Source: Scatavimonas merdipullorum
GTDB taxonomy: Bacteria; Bacillota; Clostridia; Oscillospirales; Acutalibacteraceae
Direction of reading: 5' to 3'
Length of the DNA stretch: 64,000 nt
NCBI GenBank assembly: GCA_018712865.1
Contig: DVGH01000026.1
Location: forward strand, 30,838-94,837
This document shows positions 1 to 8,876 of this stretch, piece after piece; position 1 is the stretch's first letter, and each line of letters opens with the position of its first letter. The notes beneath the pieces were generated by a model. The model was not told the origin of the DNA. It saw only the letters and a program-made list of their open reading frames with translations, and made no database searches. The translations under genes and the position numbers were made by a program.

Positions 1-1
1 G

Positions 2-187
2 ATCAAAGACGATCTGTGTAAATGCGGTGCCCTTGGCGCATGTATGAGCGGGAGCGGTCCGACTGTTTTTGGTATTTTTGACCGGAAAGAAACGGCACTG
101 TCATGCACAGAACATTTAAAAGGAACCTATACGTCTGTGTTTCTTGCGCGGGCGGTATCGTACGGTTGTTTTCAAAAAATTGAATAA
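2..187 (+). CDS. ispE: 4-diphosphocytidyl-2-C-methyl-D-erythritol kinase, C-terminal end (partial)
   Basis: Sixty-one C-terminal codons and a TAA stop; the 5' part lies left of the window. The segment GALGACMSGSGPTVFGIF is the glycine/serine-rich GHMP-kinase motif 3 in the form typical of IspE, which phosphorylates CDP-methylerythritol in the MEP isoprenoid pathway in the cytoplasm. spoIIR follows 57 bases downstream on the same strand, a neighbourhood I know from other Clostridia. Only the C-terminus is visible, so the symbol rests on this motif, the length to the stop and the context. Another GHMP kinase is possible but less likely. Confidence 0.85.
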   Translation: MKDDLCKCGALGACMSGSGPTVFGIFDRKETALSCTEHLKGTYTSVFLARAVSYGCFQKIE

Positions 188-207
188 GAAAAAATTTCCT
201 GCCCATA

Positions 208-233
208 CTTCAGGTAACAAGCATTATCTGAAG
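208..233 (+). promoter_or_regulatory. hairpin overlapping the spoIIR ribosome binding site
   Basis: CTTCAGGTAA (208-217) can pair with TTATCTGAAG (224-233) with one G-U pair. The 3' arm runs into the AAGGGG Shine-Dalgarno (231-236), and a run of six T follows (239-244). It could be a weak ispE terminator or a structure that limits spoIIR translation. Which one cannot be told from sequence. Confidence 0.4.
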
Positions 234-244
234 GGGCGTTTTTT

Positions 245-850
245 ATGAAGCTTTTAATAAAATCTGCTGCGTTTGGCCTGGTTTTAACCATTTTGCTTTC
301 AGGGCTGTATTTTCATGCGGAATGCAAGGTGATTTCCAATTCTGTGCTGCGCCTGCATATACTTGCAAATTCAGATTCAGAGGAAGACCAGGCGTTGAAG
401 CTGCGTGTGCGCGACGCTGTTTTAGAAGAGGCAGGCTCCCTTTTTTCTTCCGCGCATAGCAAAGAGGAGGCTACTAAGCTGACAAAAGCCACGCTGTCTG
501 AAATAGAAGAAATTGCACAAGCGTGTATAACAGAGCAGGGGTATGACTATACCGTCAAGGCGGAACTGACCAGTATGTTTTTTCAAACCAGAATTTATGA
601 CCATATCGCCATGCCTGCCGGCGTTTATGATGCGCTGCGCATTACCATAGGCAGCGGACAGGGGCAAAACTGGTGGTGTGTGATGTATCCGCCGATCTGC
701 CTGCCCGCAGCAGAAAAAAAGGATGAGCTGGAAGATGTGCTGGAAGAGGAGCAGGTGGATATCCTGGAAAACCAACCGAAATATGAAATAAAATTTAAAG
801 TTGTCGAAATTTTTGAAAGCATTGCAAACTTTTTTACAAATGGAACGTAA
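245..850 (+). CDS. spoIIR: Stage II sporulation protein R
   Basis: 201 residues. SpoIIR is the forespore-made secreted signal that activates the SpoIIGA protease, which then matures pro-sigma-E in the mother cell. An N-terminal hydrophobic segment (about residues 6-24) serves as signal or anchor. It is followed by the family signature LRLHILANSDSEEDQALKLR near residues 36-55 and the conserved WWCVMYPPICLP near residues 139-150. ATG 245 has an AAGGGG Shine-Dalgarno eight bases upstream. The presence of this gene marks an endospore former. No clear sigma-F promoter was recognised in the short gap to ispE. Confidence 0.93.
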   Translation: MKLLIKSAAFGLVLTILLSGLYFHAECKVISNSVLRLHILANSDSEEDQALKLRVRDAVLEEAGSLFSSAHSKEEATKLTKATLSEIEEIAQACITEQGYDYTVKAELTSMFFQTRIYDHIAMPAGVYDALRITIGSGQGQNWWCVMYPPICLPAAEKKDELEDVLEEEQVDILENQPKYEIKFKVVEIFESIANFFTNGT

Positions 851-926
851 TTTCATTTTTATCTTTTCAAGCGCAGCGCAAAGCGGTATAATAATGGCAG
901 ATTAATAATATGGTCGGTGGTAAGCA

Positions 927-3900
927 ATGCTGCAGTTTGTTGTAGGTAGAAGCGGTGCGGGAAAAACAGCATACTTAAAACAAAAGCTTTGTACCCTTGT
1001 TACAAAGGAGCAAGCGGACAAGCTGTTGTTCCTGGTGCCGGAGCAGCTTTCTTTTGAAACGGAAAAAGATATGCTCAGCAGGCTTGGGGCAAAAGAATGC
1101 CGGAAGGTTGAAGTGTTAAGCTTTACCCGTCTGGCTGATTTTGTTTACAGACAAACAGGCGGCCTGGCCGGTCAGGCAATTGACGACGGCGGCCGCCATA
1201 TTATTATGAGCCTTGCAATCGAGCAGGCGCAGGACCGCTTGGAGCTGTATCAAAAACAAGCGGGAAAACCCGAACTCATACCGCTTATGCTCAATGCACT
1301 CAAAGAATTAAAAACATGCGCGGTCTCTACACAGCGCCTGCGGGAAGCGGCAGCGGGCTTTGTAAACGGTACGCTCAGGCAAAAGGTCATGGAAACCGCG
1401 CTGATTGTAGATATATACGATGCTATTTTGGAAGGAAGCTATATAGATCCCCTGGATGATCTTACGCGCTTATACCATGCCCTTTCTGCGCATACGCTTT
1501 TTGACGGATATACGGTGGTGGTAGACGGCTTCAGCGGTTTTACGGCGCAGGAGCAGAAAATTTTGGAAGTCCTTATCCGTCAGGCCTCCCTGTGTATAAT
1601 TTCCATATGCGGCGATGAGGCGGAGTTTGCATCGGACGGTAATCTGTTTTTTACCACAAAGCGCACGAAAAAACGCTTAAAAGAGCTTGCGAAAAAAAAT
1701 GGGGTGCCGGTTTTGCAGGATATCCGGTTGGATAAACCGTTGCGTTTTTCTGTACCGGCTATTTCCTATTTGGAAGAACATTTTGAGCGCCCGGCTTCGT
1801 TACCTTATACAGAAGCGCCCGATGGCGTTACCGTATATTGTGCAGACGATATTTACGATGAATGTGACTTTGTTGCCCGCACCATCCGCAGCCTTACAAT
1901 TGAGCAGGGATATACATATAAAGAGATTGCCGTGATCTGCCGCGATATAAATTTTTACAGAGGTATATTGGACACAGCCCTTGAAAAATACGGCGTTGCC
2001 TATTTTATGGATGCTCCACAAGAAATATCGGCAAAGCCGTTGATGCTGTTTGCACTGTCGGCGTTTGCCTGCATCCATACTGCCTTTTCCACAGACAGCC
2101 TGTTTCGGTTTATCAAAACCGGGCTTACAGGTGTTTCTGTTGAAGAAGCGGCGGCGCTTGAAAATTATGCCTTTGTCTGGAATATTACCGGTAAGAAATG
2201 GCTGTCCCCGTTTACGGCAAATCCAAGGGGATACAGTGACACCTTTACGCAGGAAGACCAGATGGAATTGGAAGCGCTTGAAGATCTGCGGGAGAAAGTG
2301 ACCGCGCCGCTTCTTCTTTTTCAGCGGCGCATTCGTGATGCGGGAGGAACAGAAATATCCAAGGCCGTGTATATGCTTTTGCAGGATTATGATGTACCCA
2401 ATACTTTAAAGGAAATAACAGGCCGTTTTAAGGAACAGGGCGACCTGCCCGCTGCGCAGGAGCAGCAGCGGCTTTGGGATCTTTTTATGGACGCGCTGGA
2501 TCGCATGGCCCTGATTCTTAAAGATCGTCCGATTTCTACCAGGCGCTACAGTGAACTGCTACAGCTTGTAGTCAACAGTGCAGACCTTTCCTTTATTCCC
2601 AATTCCCTGGATGAGGTGACCGTTGGAACGGCAGACAGAATACGCCTGCACGCGCCAAAGGCGGTCTTTGTGATCGGGGCGATCGAAAACGAATTTCCGC
2701 GTATGCCGGTTGCCGGCGGCGTTTTTACAGACCAGGAACGAAAGGCCCTGCTTGCCTTGCAGCTTCCGCTTTACGACAGTATCGAACAGCTTGCCGCGCA
2801 GGAAAAGTTTTTGTCCTACAGTGCGATCAGTGCGCCTTCGGAAAAGCTGTATGTGTCCTGTTACCGGCAAAATTTGCAGGGGGAGAGCAAAACGCCTTCC
2901 TCTATTGTACGGGAAACCCTGCGTATTTTTCCGGCTATTGTGCCGCAATCTATGCACGATGCGTATTGGGCAGAGCTTTTATGGGCACCGCAGCCTGCAT
3001 TTGAGCGGTGCGCGCAGTACAGCCGCACAGACCCAAACGCCCAGGCGCTTTTAGATACTTTTTTTGCCGGTCAGAAAGAGTTTTCTGCAAAACGGCTGGC
3101 CATTGCACGCTATGCACAGAAGCGTCCACCGCAGATTTCCGACACACAGCTTGCGCACAAGCTGTTTGCAAAAGGCGGGATGAAGCTGTCGGCTTCCCAG
3201 GTAGAAAAATATTATTTGTGCCCATTTGCCTATTTTTGCAGGTATGGATTAAATACAAAAGAGCGCAAAAGCGCACAGGTAGACGCTGCCGAATACGGAA
3301 GCCTGGTTCATTTTTTAATGGAGGCCGTGCTGAAAAGCCATTCCGTGCAAACGCTGTCTTCCATGCCGGAAAAACAGCTGCGTTCGCTGTTGAAAGAAAA
3401 TTTGCAAAAGTATTTGGAGCGCCATTTCGGCGGTGCGCAGGATAAATCCAAGCGGTATCTTGCCATGCTGGCACGCATGGCAGAAGGGACTTTTCAGCTG
3501 ATCAGGCACATTTTGCAGGAACTTTCGCAAAGTGCGTTTATACCCGCCGGTTTTGAAATGTTTATCGGTGAAGGCAGCGAGGTACCGCCTTATACGCTTG
3601 CTTTAGGCGATGATGAGAAAATCCTGATACAGGGCTTTGTAGACAGAATCGACGTCATGCGCGCAGAGGGCAAAACGTATATCCGCGTGGTAGACTATAA
3701 AACCGGCAGCAAAAAATTTGTTCTTTCCGATGTTTTGTTTGGGCTAAACCTGCAAATGCTCATCTATCTTTCAGCAATTACAAAAAATGCGGGAGAGAAA
3801 TACGGTGGCCAGCCGGTTCCGGCCGGTGTGCTTTACATGCCGGCCGCAGCCGCGGTTGTAAATGCAGAAAAAGACGACACAGCGCAGGATATTCAGGAAA

Positions 3901-4319
3901 AGCAAGCGAAAAGCTACCGGATGAACGGACTGATATTAGACGACGTCCATGTGATACAGGGGATGGAAAAGCAGGGGAAAGGCGTTTATATCCCCGTAAC
4001 GCTCAAAGAAGAAAAAGCAGGAAAAGAAAACAAAGCAGATACACATGTGATCAAAATAGATAAGGGTAAAGAATATACCGTTTCACAAGCGCAAATGCGC
4101 GCGCTTTTTGCAAAAATAGACGCGCTGGTACTGCAAATGGCGCGACAGCTGTTTAACGGGTATATTGCGCCTGTCCCGGCAAAGGGGAGCTATGATGCCT
4201 GTAAATGGTGTCCTTATACGGCGGCCTGCGGTTACAAAGAGGGTATGCCGTGCAGGGATATTACACAGGACAAGAACCCCGTGGACCTTTCTGCACCAGA
4301 AGAAAAAGCAGGTGAATAA
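927..4319 (+). CDS. addB: ATP-dependent helicase/nuclease subunit B
   Basis: 1130 residues. AddB is the second nuclease-bearing subunit of AddAB, the Gram-positive RecBCD equivalent that resects double-strand ends and responds to Chi. It begins with a Walker A-like VGRSGAGKT (residues 6-14). The nuclease core lies near residues 770-940 with the motif VVDYKTGSKKF. The cysteines that hold the 4Fe-4S cluster are visible: CPFAYFC near residue 766 and CKWCPYTAAC near residue 1092. Length is normal for the family. A TATAAT with a poor -35 (TTTTCA, 17-base spacer) lies about 35 bases upstream. addA starts two bases after the stop, so the two subunits are one transcriptional unit. Confidence 0.95.
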   Translation: MLQFVVGRSGAGKTAYLKQKLCTLVTKEQADKLLFLVPEQLSFETEKDMLSRLGAKECRKVEVLSFTRLADFVYRQTGGLAGQAIDDGGRHIIMSLAIEQAQDRLELYQKQAGKPELIPLMLNALKELKTCAVSTQRLREAAAGFVNGTLRQKVMETALIVDIYDAILEGSYIDPLDDLTRLYHALSAHTLFDGYTVVVDGFSGFTAQEQKILEVLIRQASLCIISICGDEAEFASDGNLFFTTKRTKKRLKELAKKNGVPVLQDIRLDKPLRFSVPAISYLEEHFERPASLPYTEAPDGVTVYCADDIYDECDFVARTIRSLTIEQGYTYKEIAVICRDINFYRGILDTALEKYGVAYFMDAPQEISAKPLMLFALSAFACIHTAFSTDSLFRFIKTGLTGVSVEEAAALENYAFVWNITGKKWLSPFTANPRGYSDTFTQEDQMELEALEDLREKVTAPLLLFQRRIRDAGGTEISKAVYMLLQDYDVPNTLKEITGRFKEQGDLPAAQEQQRLWDLFMDALDRMALILKDRPISTRRYSELLQLVVNSADLSFIPNSLDEVTVGTADRIRLHAPKAVFVIGAIENEFPRMPVAGGVFTDQERKALLALQLPLYDSIEQLAAQEKFLSYSAISAPSEKLYVSCYRQNLQGESKTPSSIVRETLRIFPAIVPQSMHDAYWAELLWAPQPAFERCAQYSRTDPNAQALLDTFFAGQKEFSAKRLAIARYAQKRPPQISDTQLAHKLFAKGGMKLSASQVEKYYLCPFAYFCRYGLNTKERKSAQVDAAEYGSLVHFLMEAVLKSHSVQTLSSMPEKQLRSLLKENLQKYLERHFGGAQDKSKRYLAMLARMAEGTFQLIRHILQELSQSAFIPAGFEMFIGEGSEVPPYTLALGDDEKILIQGFVDRIDVMRAEGKTYIRVVDYKTGSKKFVLSDVLFGLNLQMLIYLSAITKNAGEKYGGQPVPAGVLYMPAAAAVVNAEKDDTAQDIQEKQAKSYRMNGLILDDVHVIQGMEKQGKGVYIPVTLKEEKAGKENKADTHVIKIDKGKEYTVSQAQMRALFAKIDALVLQMARQLFNGYIAPVPAKGSYDACKWCPYTAACGYKEGMPCRDITQDKNPVDLSAPEEKAGE

Positions 4320-4321
4320 AG

Positions 4322-7300
4322 ATGGAAAAAAGGAATTGGACAGAAAACCAGATCCGTGCAATTCGGGCAAGAAACGGTGCGCTGCTGGTTTCGGCTGCAG
4401 CGGGCTCCGGAAAAACGGCCGTTTTAGTAGAGCGTGTGATCGAACGGATTACAGACCCGGCCAATCCAACGGATGCAGACAAGCTTTTGGTGGTTACCTT
4501 TACAAGAGCTGCTGCGGCGGAGATGAAAGAGCGTATTACCCTTAAGCTGGAAGAGCTGCTCCATCTTGACCCGCACAACATCAACCTGCGCCGTCAGCAG
4601 CTTTTGCTTGCAAAAGCCAATATCAGCACAATTCACAGCTTTTGCAGCGAGCTGGTCAGGGAAAATTTTTATAAATTGGGTATATCGCCGGATTACCGCC
4701 TGGCAGAAGAAAACGAGCTTCTGCTTTTGCAATACGAAGCAGTCAACAATGTAATCGAAACGCTTTATGAGCAAAATACCGCGCAGGAGTTTTATCATTT
4801 TGCCAATGTCTTCAGCACGGCTAAAAGCGATTTTTTACTTCAACAGGTATTGCTGCGCCTGTATGATTTTTTACGGGCGCATCCGTTTCCGGATAGATGG
4901 CTTGCAGATAAAGAGAAAATGTACGATCCGGAAATCCCCGTTGAAAAAACGCAATGGGGGCAAGTTATCACCGAGTATGTACAGGCTGCCGCCGCCTTTT
5001 GCAAGGAGCTTGCAGAGGAATCCCTGCGGCTTTGGGAGCAGCTTCCGGATCTTGGGGAGGCATTGTACGAGCTGCTGAAAAAAGATGCCGACAGCATAGA
5101 AAAAATCCTGACCGCCGTGGGCCATGCATCGTGGGATGTATGCCGCGCCTGCCTGCAGGCGTTTGACAGCAGGACGCGTTTTGTCAGCGCAAAAGGCTAT
5201 AAGGACGATCCTATAAAATGCAAAATACAGGCAAACCGCGATTTATTAAAAAAAACACTGAAAACCCTTTTGGGCTTTTACCAGCAGGAGCAGCAGGAAT
5301 GCAGGCAGGATATTTGCGCGCTTTTACCCGTTGTACACCAGCTTTTCGGCGCGGTTCGCCTCTTTGCAGAAGAATACAGCCGGCTGAAAAGCGAAAAAAA
5401 CCTTGCAGATTATAACGACCTGGAACATTGGACGCTGCATCTTTTGCTGGAAGAAACGGAAGACGGCTTTGCATTTACACAGGCCGCACAAGACATAGCC
5501 TCCCGTTTTGCAGAGGTTATGGTCGATGAATACCAGGATGCAAACGAAATTCAGGATTTGATTTTTCGCGCCGTCAGCCGTAATGGGGAAAACCTGTTTG
5601 TCGTCGGCGACGTTAAGCAGAGCATTTATGGATTCCGGCAGGCCATGCCCGCAATCTTTCTGCGGCGCAAAAACAACTATCCGCTTTATGACCCGCAAAA
5701 GGACGCTTATCCGGCCAAAGTGATTTTGGACCAGAACTTCCGCAGCCGAAGCGGGGTTACCGCTGCGATAAACTTTGTGTTTGGGCATCTGATGTCGCAG
5801 CAGGTAGGGGATATGGATTATACGCAGGAGGAAGCGCTTCTGCCAGGCGCACAATATCCTATAGATCACAATCCCGATATGGCGTTTCATCTGCTGCATA
5901 CAGGTATGCAGCAACAGGAAGAGGCCGATATTTTAGAAGCGCGCCATATTGCATCGATCATTCACCGCTATATGGATACGTATCAGATTACAGAGAAAAA
6001 CGGCACCCGCGCGGCAAAATACAGCGATTTCTGCATTTTGCTGCGCGGCGTCAGCAATCATGCGGAATTCTATGTAAAAGAGCTTATAAACTGCGGGATT
6101 CCGGCGGCAGCGCAATCGGGCGGCGGATTTCTTTCTTTACAGGAGGTGTCCGTCATGCTGGCTTATCTGCGCATACTGGACAACCCTCTGCAGGATATTC
6201 CACTTTTAACCGTACTGCTCAGCCCAATGGGTGGTTTTACCGCAGACGACCTTGCAAAAATACGTGCAGAAAAACCAAAAGGCAGGCTGTTTTTTGCTTT
6301 GAAAGCATATGCACAGGCCGGAAACCGCCGTGCACAGGATTTTTTAGCAGAAACAGGCGCCTTACGCCGGAAAGCCGCTACCACTCCAACCGATCTGCTG
6401 ATCCAGTCCATTTATACCAAAACAGGCTATACGGCGGTTGTGCAGGCGGCAGAAGGCGGCAGTGCGGCGCTTTCTCATCTTCGTCTACTGCAGGAGCATG
6501 CAAAAAGCTTTGAGCGCTCCGGCTATAAAGGCCTTGGGAGCTTTATCCGTTTTATTGACAAGCTGCAGGAAAAAAACGGCGACCTACCTTCAGGCAACAG
6601 CTTTGAAGGCGACGACTGCGTCAAGGTCATGAGTATTCACCATTCCAAAGGCCTGGAGTTCCCGATCTGTTTTATTGCCGCTGCAGCCAGAAGCTTTAAA
6701 AGCGATAAAGCGGATGAAGTGCTTTTGCACGGGGAGCTTGGTATTGGAATCCGCAAAAAAGATCCTGTCAATCAATGCAGGTATACAACCATGCCCAGAC
6801 AAGCTGTGGCGCTTGCAATCGACAGGGAAAGCAAATCGGAAGAATTGCGCATACTATATGTCGCCATGACAAGGGCAAGGGAAAAGCTTTATATCATTGG
6901 CAGCCAGAAAGACCCGCAGCGGTACTTAAAGGGAGTTGCAGCAAAATTGGGCCAGGGGGGGAAACTTTCCCCTTACATTGTGCGCAGCGCCAATTCTATT
7001 TTAACCTGGATTACGCAGTGCGCGCTGCTGCATCCTTCCGGCCGACAGCTGCGAAAGCTTGCCGGCATGCCGCAGACAGTAATGCAACAGGATTGCAGCC
7101 AATGGGATATACGGCTGGTTGAATCTATAGAGTCTCCAAGGGAACAGACCGAAACAACGTCCATATCGGAAAAACAAGCGCCCCCATGCAATCTGGATGC
7201 GGCCATCAGCAGGATTACAGCGCCCTATCCGCATCATTTGCTGACAAAGATCCCCGCCAAGGTTGCCGCATCGGACCTTGCGCATCAACAGGTCAGCGCG

Positions 7301-7861
7301 CGCTACGCTTTTACTGCACGCCCTGCCTTTCTGCATAAAGGGGCAATGACGGGGGCGGAAAAGGGTACGGCGCTGCATAGCTTTATGCAGTTTGCCGATT
7401 TTCAGGCTTTTTTGGAAAGCCCGCATCAGGAAATCCACCGGCTTTCCACAAACGGCTTTATTACGCCGCGACAAGCGCAAGCGCTCGATTTGGAACAGCT
7501 TACAAAATGCCTGACAAGCAGTGTGCTGCAGAGATACTGTAAAGCTAAAAAAAAGTACCGGGAATTTCGTTTTACGGTAAAAATAAAGGCGGGCCTTGCG
7601 GATCAAACGCTCAGCCCACCATATAGCGATGCACAAATGATTTTGCAGGGCGCTGTTGACTGCGCCTTTGAGGAAAACGGTGCGATCGTGATTGTGGATT
7701 ATAAATCAGACCATGTAAAAGACATGGGAGAACTGTGTGAAAAATATAAAACACAGCTTTTTCTGTATAAAAACGCAATGGAACAGTGTACGGGCCTTCC
7801 TGTTGCAGAATGTATTTTGTATTCGTTTTATCTTAACGAGTTTTGCACGGTTACATTATAG
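4322..7861 (+). CDS. addA: ATP-dependent helicase/nuclease subunit A
   Basis: 1179 residues, UvrD/Rep-type superfamily I helicase plus C-terminal RecB-type nuclease. Visible motifs are Walker A SAAAGSGKTAVLVERV (near residues 24-39), motif II VDEYQDAN (near residue 401), GDVKQSIYGFRQA, the C-terminal helicase motif LYVAMTRAREKLY, and the nuclease residues in VDYKSDHV near residue 1125. It acts with AddB on double-strand breaks. Its TAG overlaps the 3' end of the convergent WYL gene by six bases (7856-7861), leaving no room for a terminator between them. Confidence 0.95.
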   Translation: MEKRNWTENQIRAIRARNGALLVSAAAGSGKTAVLVERVIERITDPANPTDADKLLVVTFTRAAAAEMKERITLKLEELLHLDPHNINLRRQQLLLAKANISTIHSFCSELVRENFYKLGISPDYRLAEENELLLLQYEAVNNVIETLYEQNTAQEFYHFANVFSTAKSDFLLQQVLLRLYDFLRAHPFPDRWLADKEKMYDPEIPVEKTQWGQVITEYVQAAAAFCKELAEESLRLWEQLPDLGEALYELLKKDADSIEKILTAVGHASWDVCRACLQAFDSRTRFVSAKGYKDDPIKCKIQANRDLLKKTLKTLLGFYQQEQQECRQDICALLPVVHQLFGAVRLFAEEYSRLKSEKNLADYNDLEHWTLHLLLEETEDGFAFTQAAQDIASRFAEVMVDEYQDANEIQDLIFRAVSRNGENLFVVGDVKQSIYGFRQAMPAIFLRRKNNYPLYDPQKDAYPAKVILDQNFRSRSGVTAAINFVFGHLMSQQVGDMDYTQEEALLPGAQYPIDHNPDMAFHLLHTGMQQQEEADILEARHIASIIHRYMDTYQITEKNGTRAAKYSDFCILLRGVSNHAEFYVKELINCGIPAAAQSGGGFLSLQEVSVMLAYLRILDNPLQDIPLLTVLLSPMGGFTADDLAKIRAEKPKGRLFFALKAYAQAGNRRAQDFLAETGALRRKAATTPTDLLIQSIYTKTGYTAVVQAAEGGSAALSHLRLLQEHAKSFERSGYKGLGSFIRFIDKLQEKNGDLPSGNSFEGDDCVKVMSIHHSKGLEFPICFIAAAARSFKSDKADEVLLHGELGIGIRKKDPVNQCRYTTMPRQAVALAIDRESKSEELRILYVAMTRAREKLYIIGSQKDPQRYLKGVAAKLGQGGKLSPYIVRSANSILTWITQCALLHPSGRQLRKLAGMPQTVMQQDCSQWDIRLVESIESPREQTETTSISEKQAPPCNLDAAISRITAPYPHHLLTKIPAKVAASDLAHQQVSARYAFTARPAFLHKGAMTGAEKGTALHSFMQFADFQAFLESPHQEIHRLSTNGFITPRQAQALDLEQLTKCLTSSVLQRYCKAKKKYREFRFTVKIKAGLADQTLSPPYSDAQMILQGAVDCAFEENGAIVIVDYKSDHVKDMGELCEKYKTQLFLYKNAMEQCTGLPVAECILYSFYLNEFCTVTL

Positions 7862-8872
7862 CAGACCCTTTTCCTGCGGTGTTTTTGCAATTGCTGCAAG
7901 CTTTTGCTCCAGCATGGCCTGCAGCTTATGCGGCGCGCATACATGTATCCTGTCGCAAAGCGGCAGCAGCCAGTCTGCAAGACCGTCACTGATATATACA
8001 CTTGTCCGCAGCAGAAAACGCTCTTTGCCTTTATTCATAACCTCGCAGCCGGAACCAAAGCGGTCCAGCATAATTTCCAAAACGCTGTTTTTACATAAAA
8101 GCTCCAGTTCACACTGTGCTCCGGGGTACATCATAATATTTTTCCGTACGTAATCGGCTGTGTCAAATACGCCGGTATAGCCGCTCACCTGGCTGTGCGG
8201 CCTTGCGCTTTCCTGCGTAATCTGCGCCATTTTCATCCGGTCCAGGCGGTAATTGCTTAGGTTGTCGTATTTTTCGTAATTGCCCACCAGATAGTAGCGG
8301 TCGTTTGCCCATACAAGCGCATAGGGGCTGATAACAAAGTCGCGGTCTTTTTTTAAAACAGCCTGGTTGTCTTCAATTTTATAATGGCAGTAGGTAAAGG
8401 CAATTTTTTTATTTTGCGCAATTGCGCGGTTGACCGCGTCGATGATATAATAGATCTGTTCATTTTTAAATTTTAAGCGGGTGTCGATATGCAGCTGGGG
8501 TGCAACCTCATTGGATTGATGGACGCTTAAAAAGGCCAGAAGCTTTTTTGAAAGCTCTCTGGTCTTTTTTTCCGTAATAAACGGCGCGCTTGCAACCGCG
8601 TCGAGCAAAAGGCGTATTTCCGCCACTTCAAACTCCCTTTCGGCAAGGAAAAAACCGTCCTTTGCTGCGTATGCTCTGGAAACATCCAGGCCATACGCGC
8701 ACAGAGCATTAATATCGTCGTAAATTGCCTTGCGCCCGCTTTCAATAGAGCGCTCCTTCAAAAAATCCATAATCTTTGCGGCGGTTACAGGGTGCTCCTC
8801 ATCGCTGTATGCCTTTAAAAAATCCAGCACATATAAAAGCTTTACACGTCTGGTATAGTTTTTCTTTTCCAT
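7856..8872 (-). CDS. WYL-domain transcriptional regulator
   Basis: 338 residues. The N-terminus (residues 1-75) is a winged-helix domain of the DeoR/YafY type with SIESGRKAIYDDINALCAYG. A WYL ligand-binding domain follows around residues 140-225 (PYALVWANDRYYLVGNYEKYD), then a WCX-like tail. Such proteins are usually one-component regulators sensing nucleic-acid or other ligands; the target here is unknown. I chose ATG 8872 because AGGTGA stands four bases upstream; it also forms the end of the preceding FAD-dehydrogenase gene. An in-frame ATG 21 bases further up lacks a good site. It is translationally coupled to that gene. Confidence 0.85.
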   Translation of the reverse strand: MEKKNYTRRVKLLYVLDFLKAYSDEEHPVTAAKIMDFLKERSIESGRKAIYDDINALCAYGLDVSRAYAAKDGFFLAEREFEVAEIRLLLDAVASAPFITEKKTRELSKKLLAFLSVHQSNEVAPQLHIDTRLKFKNEQIYYIIDAVNRAIAQNKKIAFTYCHYKIEDNQAVLKKDRDFVISPYALVWANDRYYLVGNYEKYDNLSNYRLDRMKMAQITQESARPHSQVSGYTGVFDTADYVRKNIMMYPGAQCELELLCKNSVLEIMLDRFGSGCEVMNKGKERFLLRTSVYISDGLADWLLPLCDRIHVCAPHKLQAMLEQKLAAIAKTPQEKGLL

Positions 8873-8876
8873 CCTG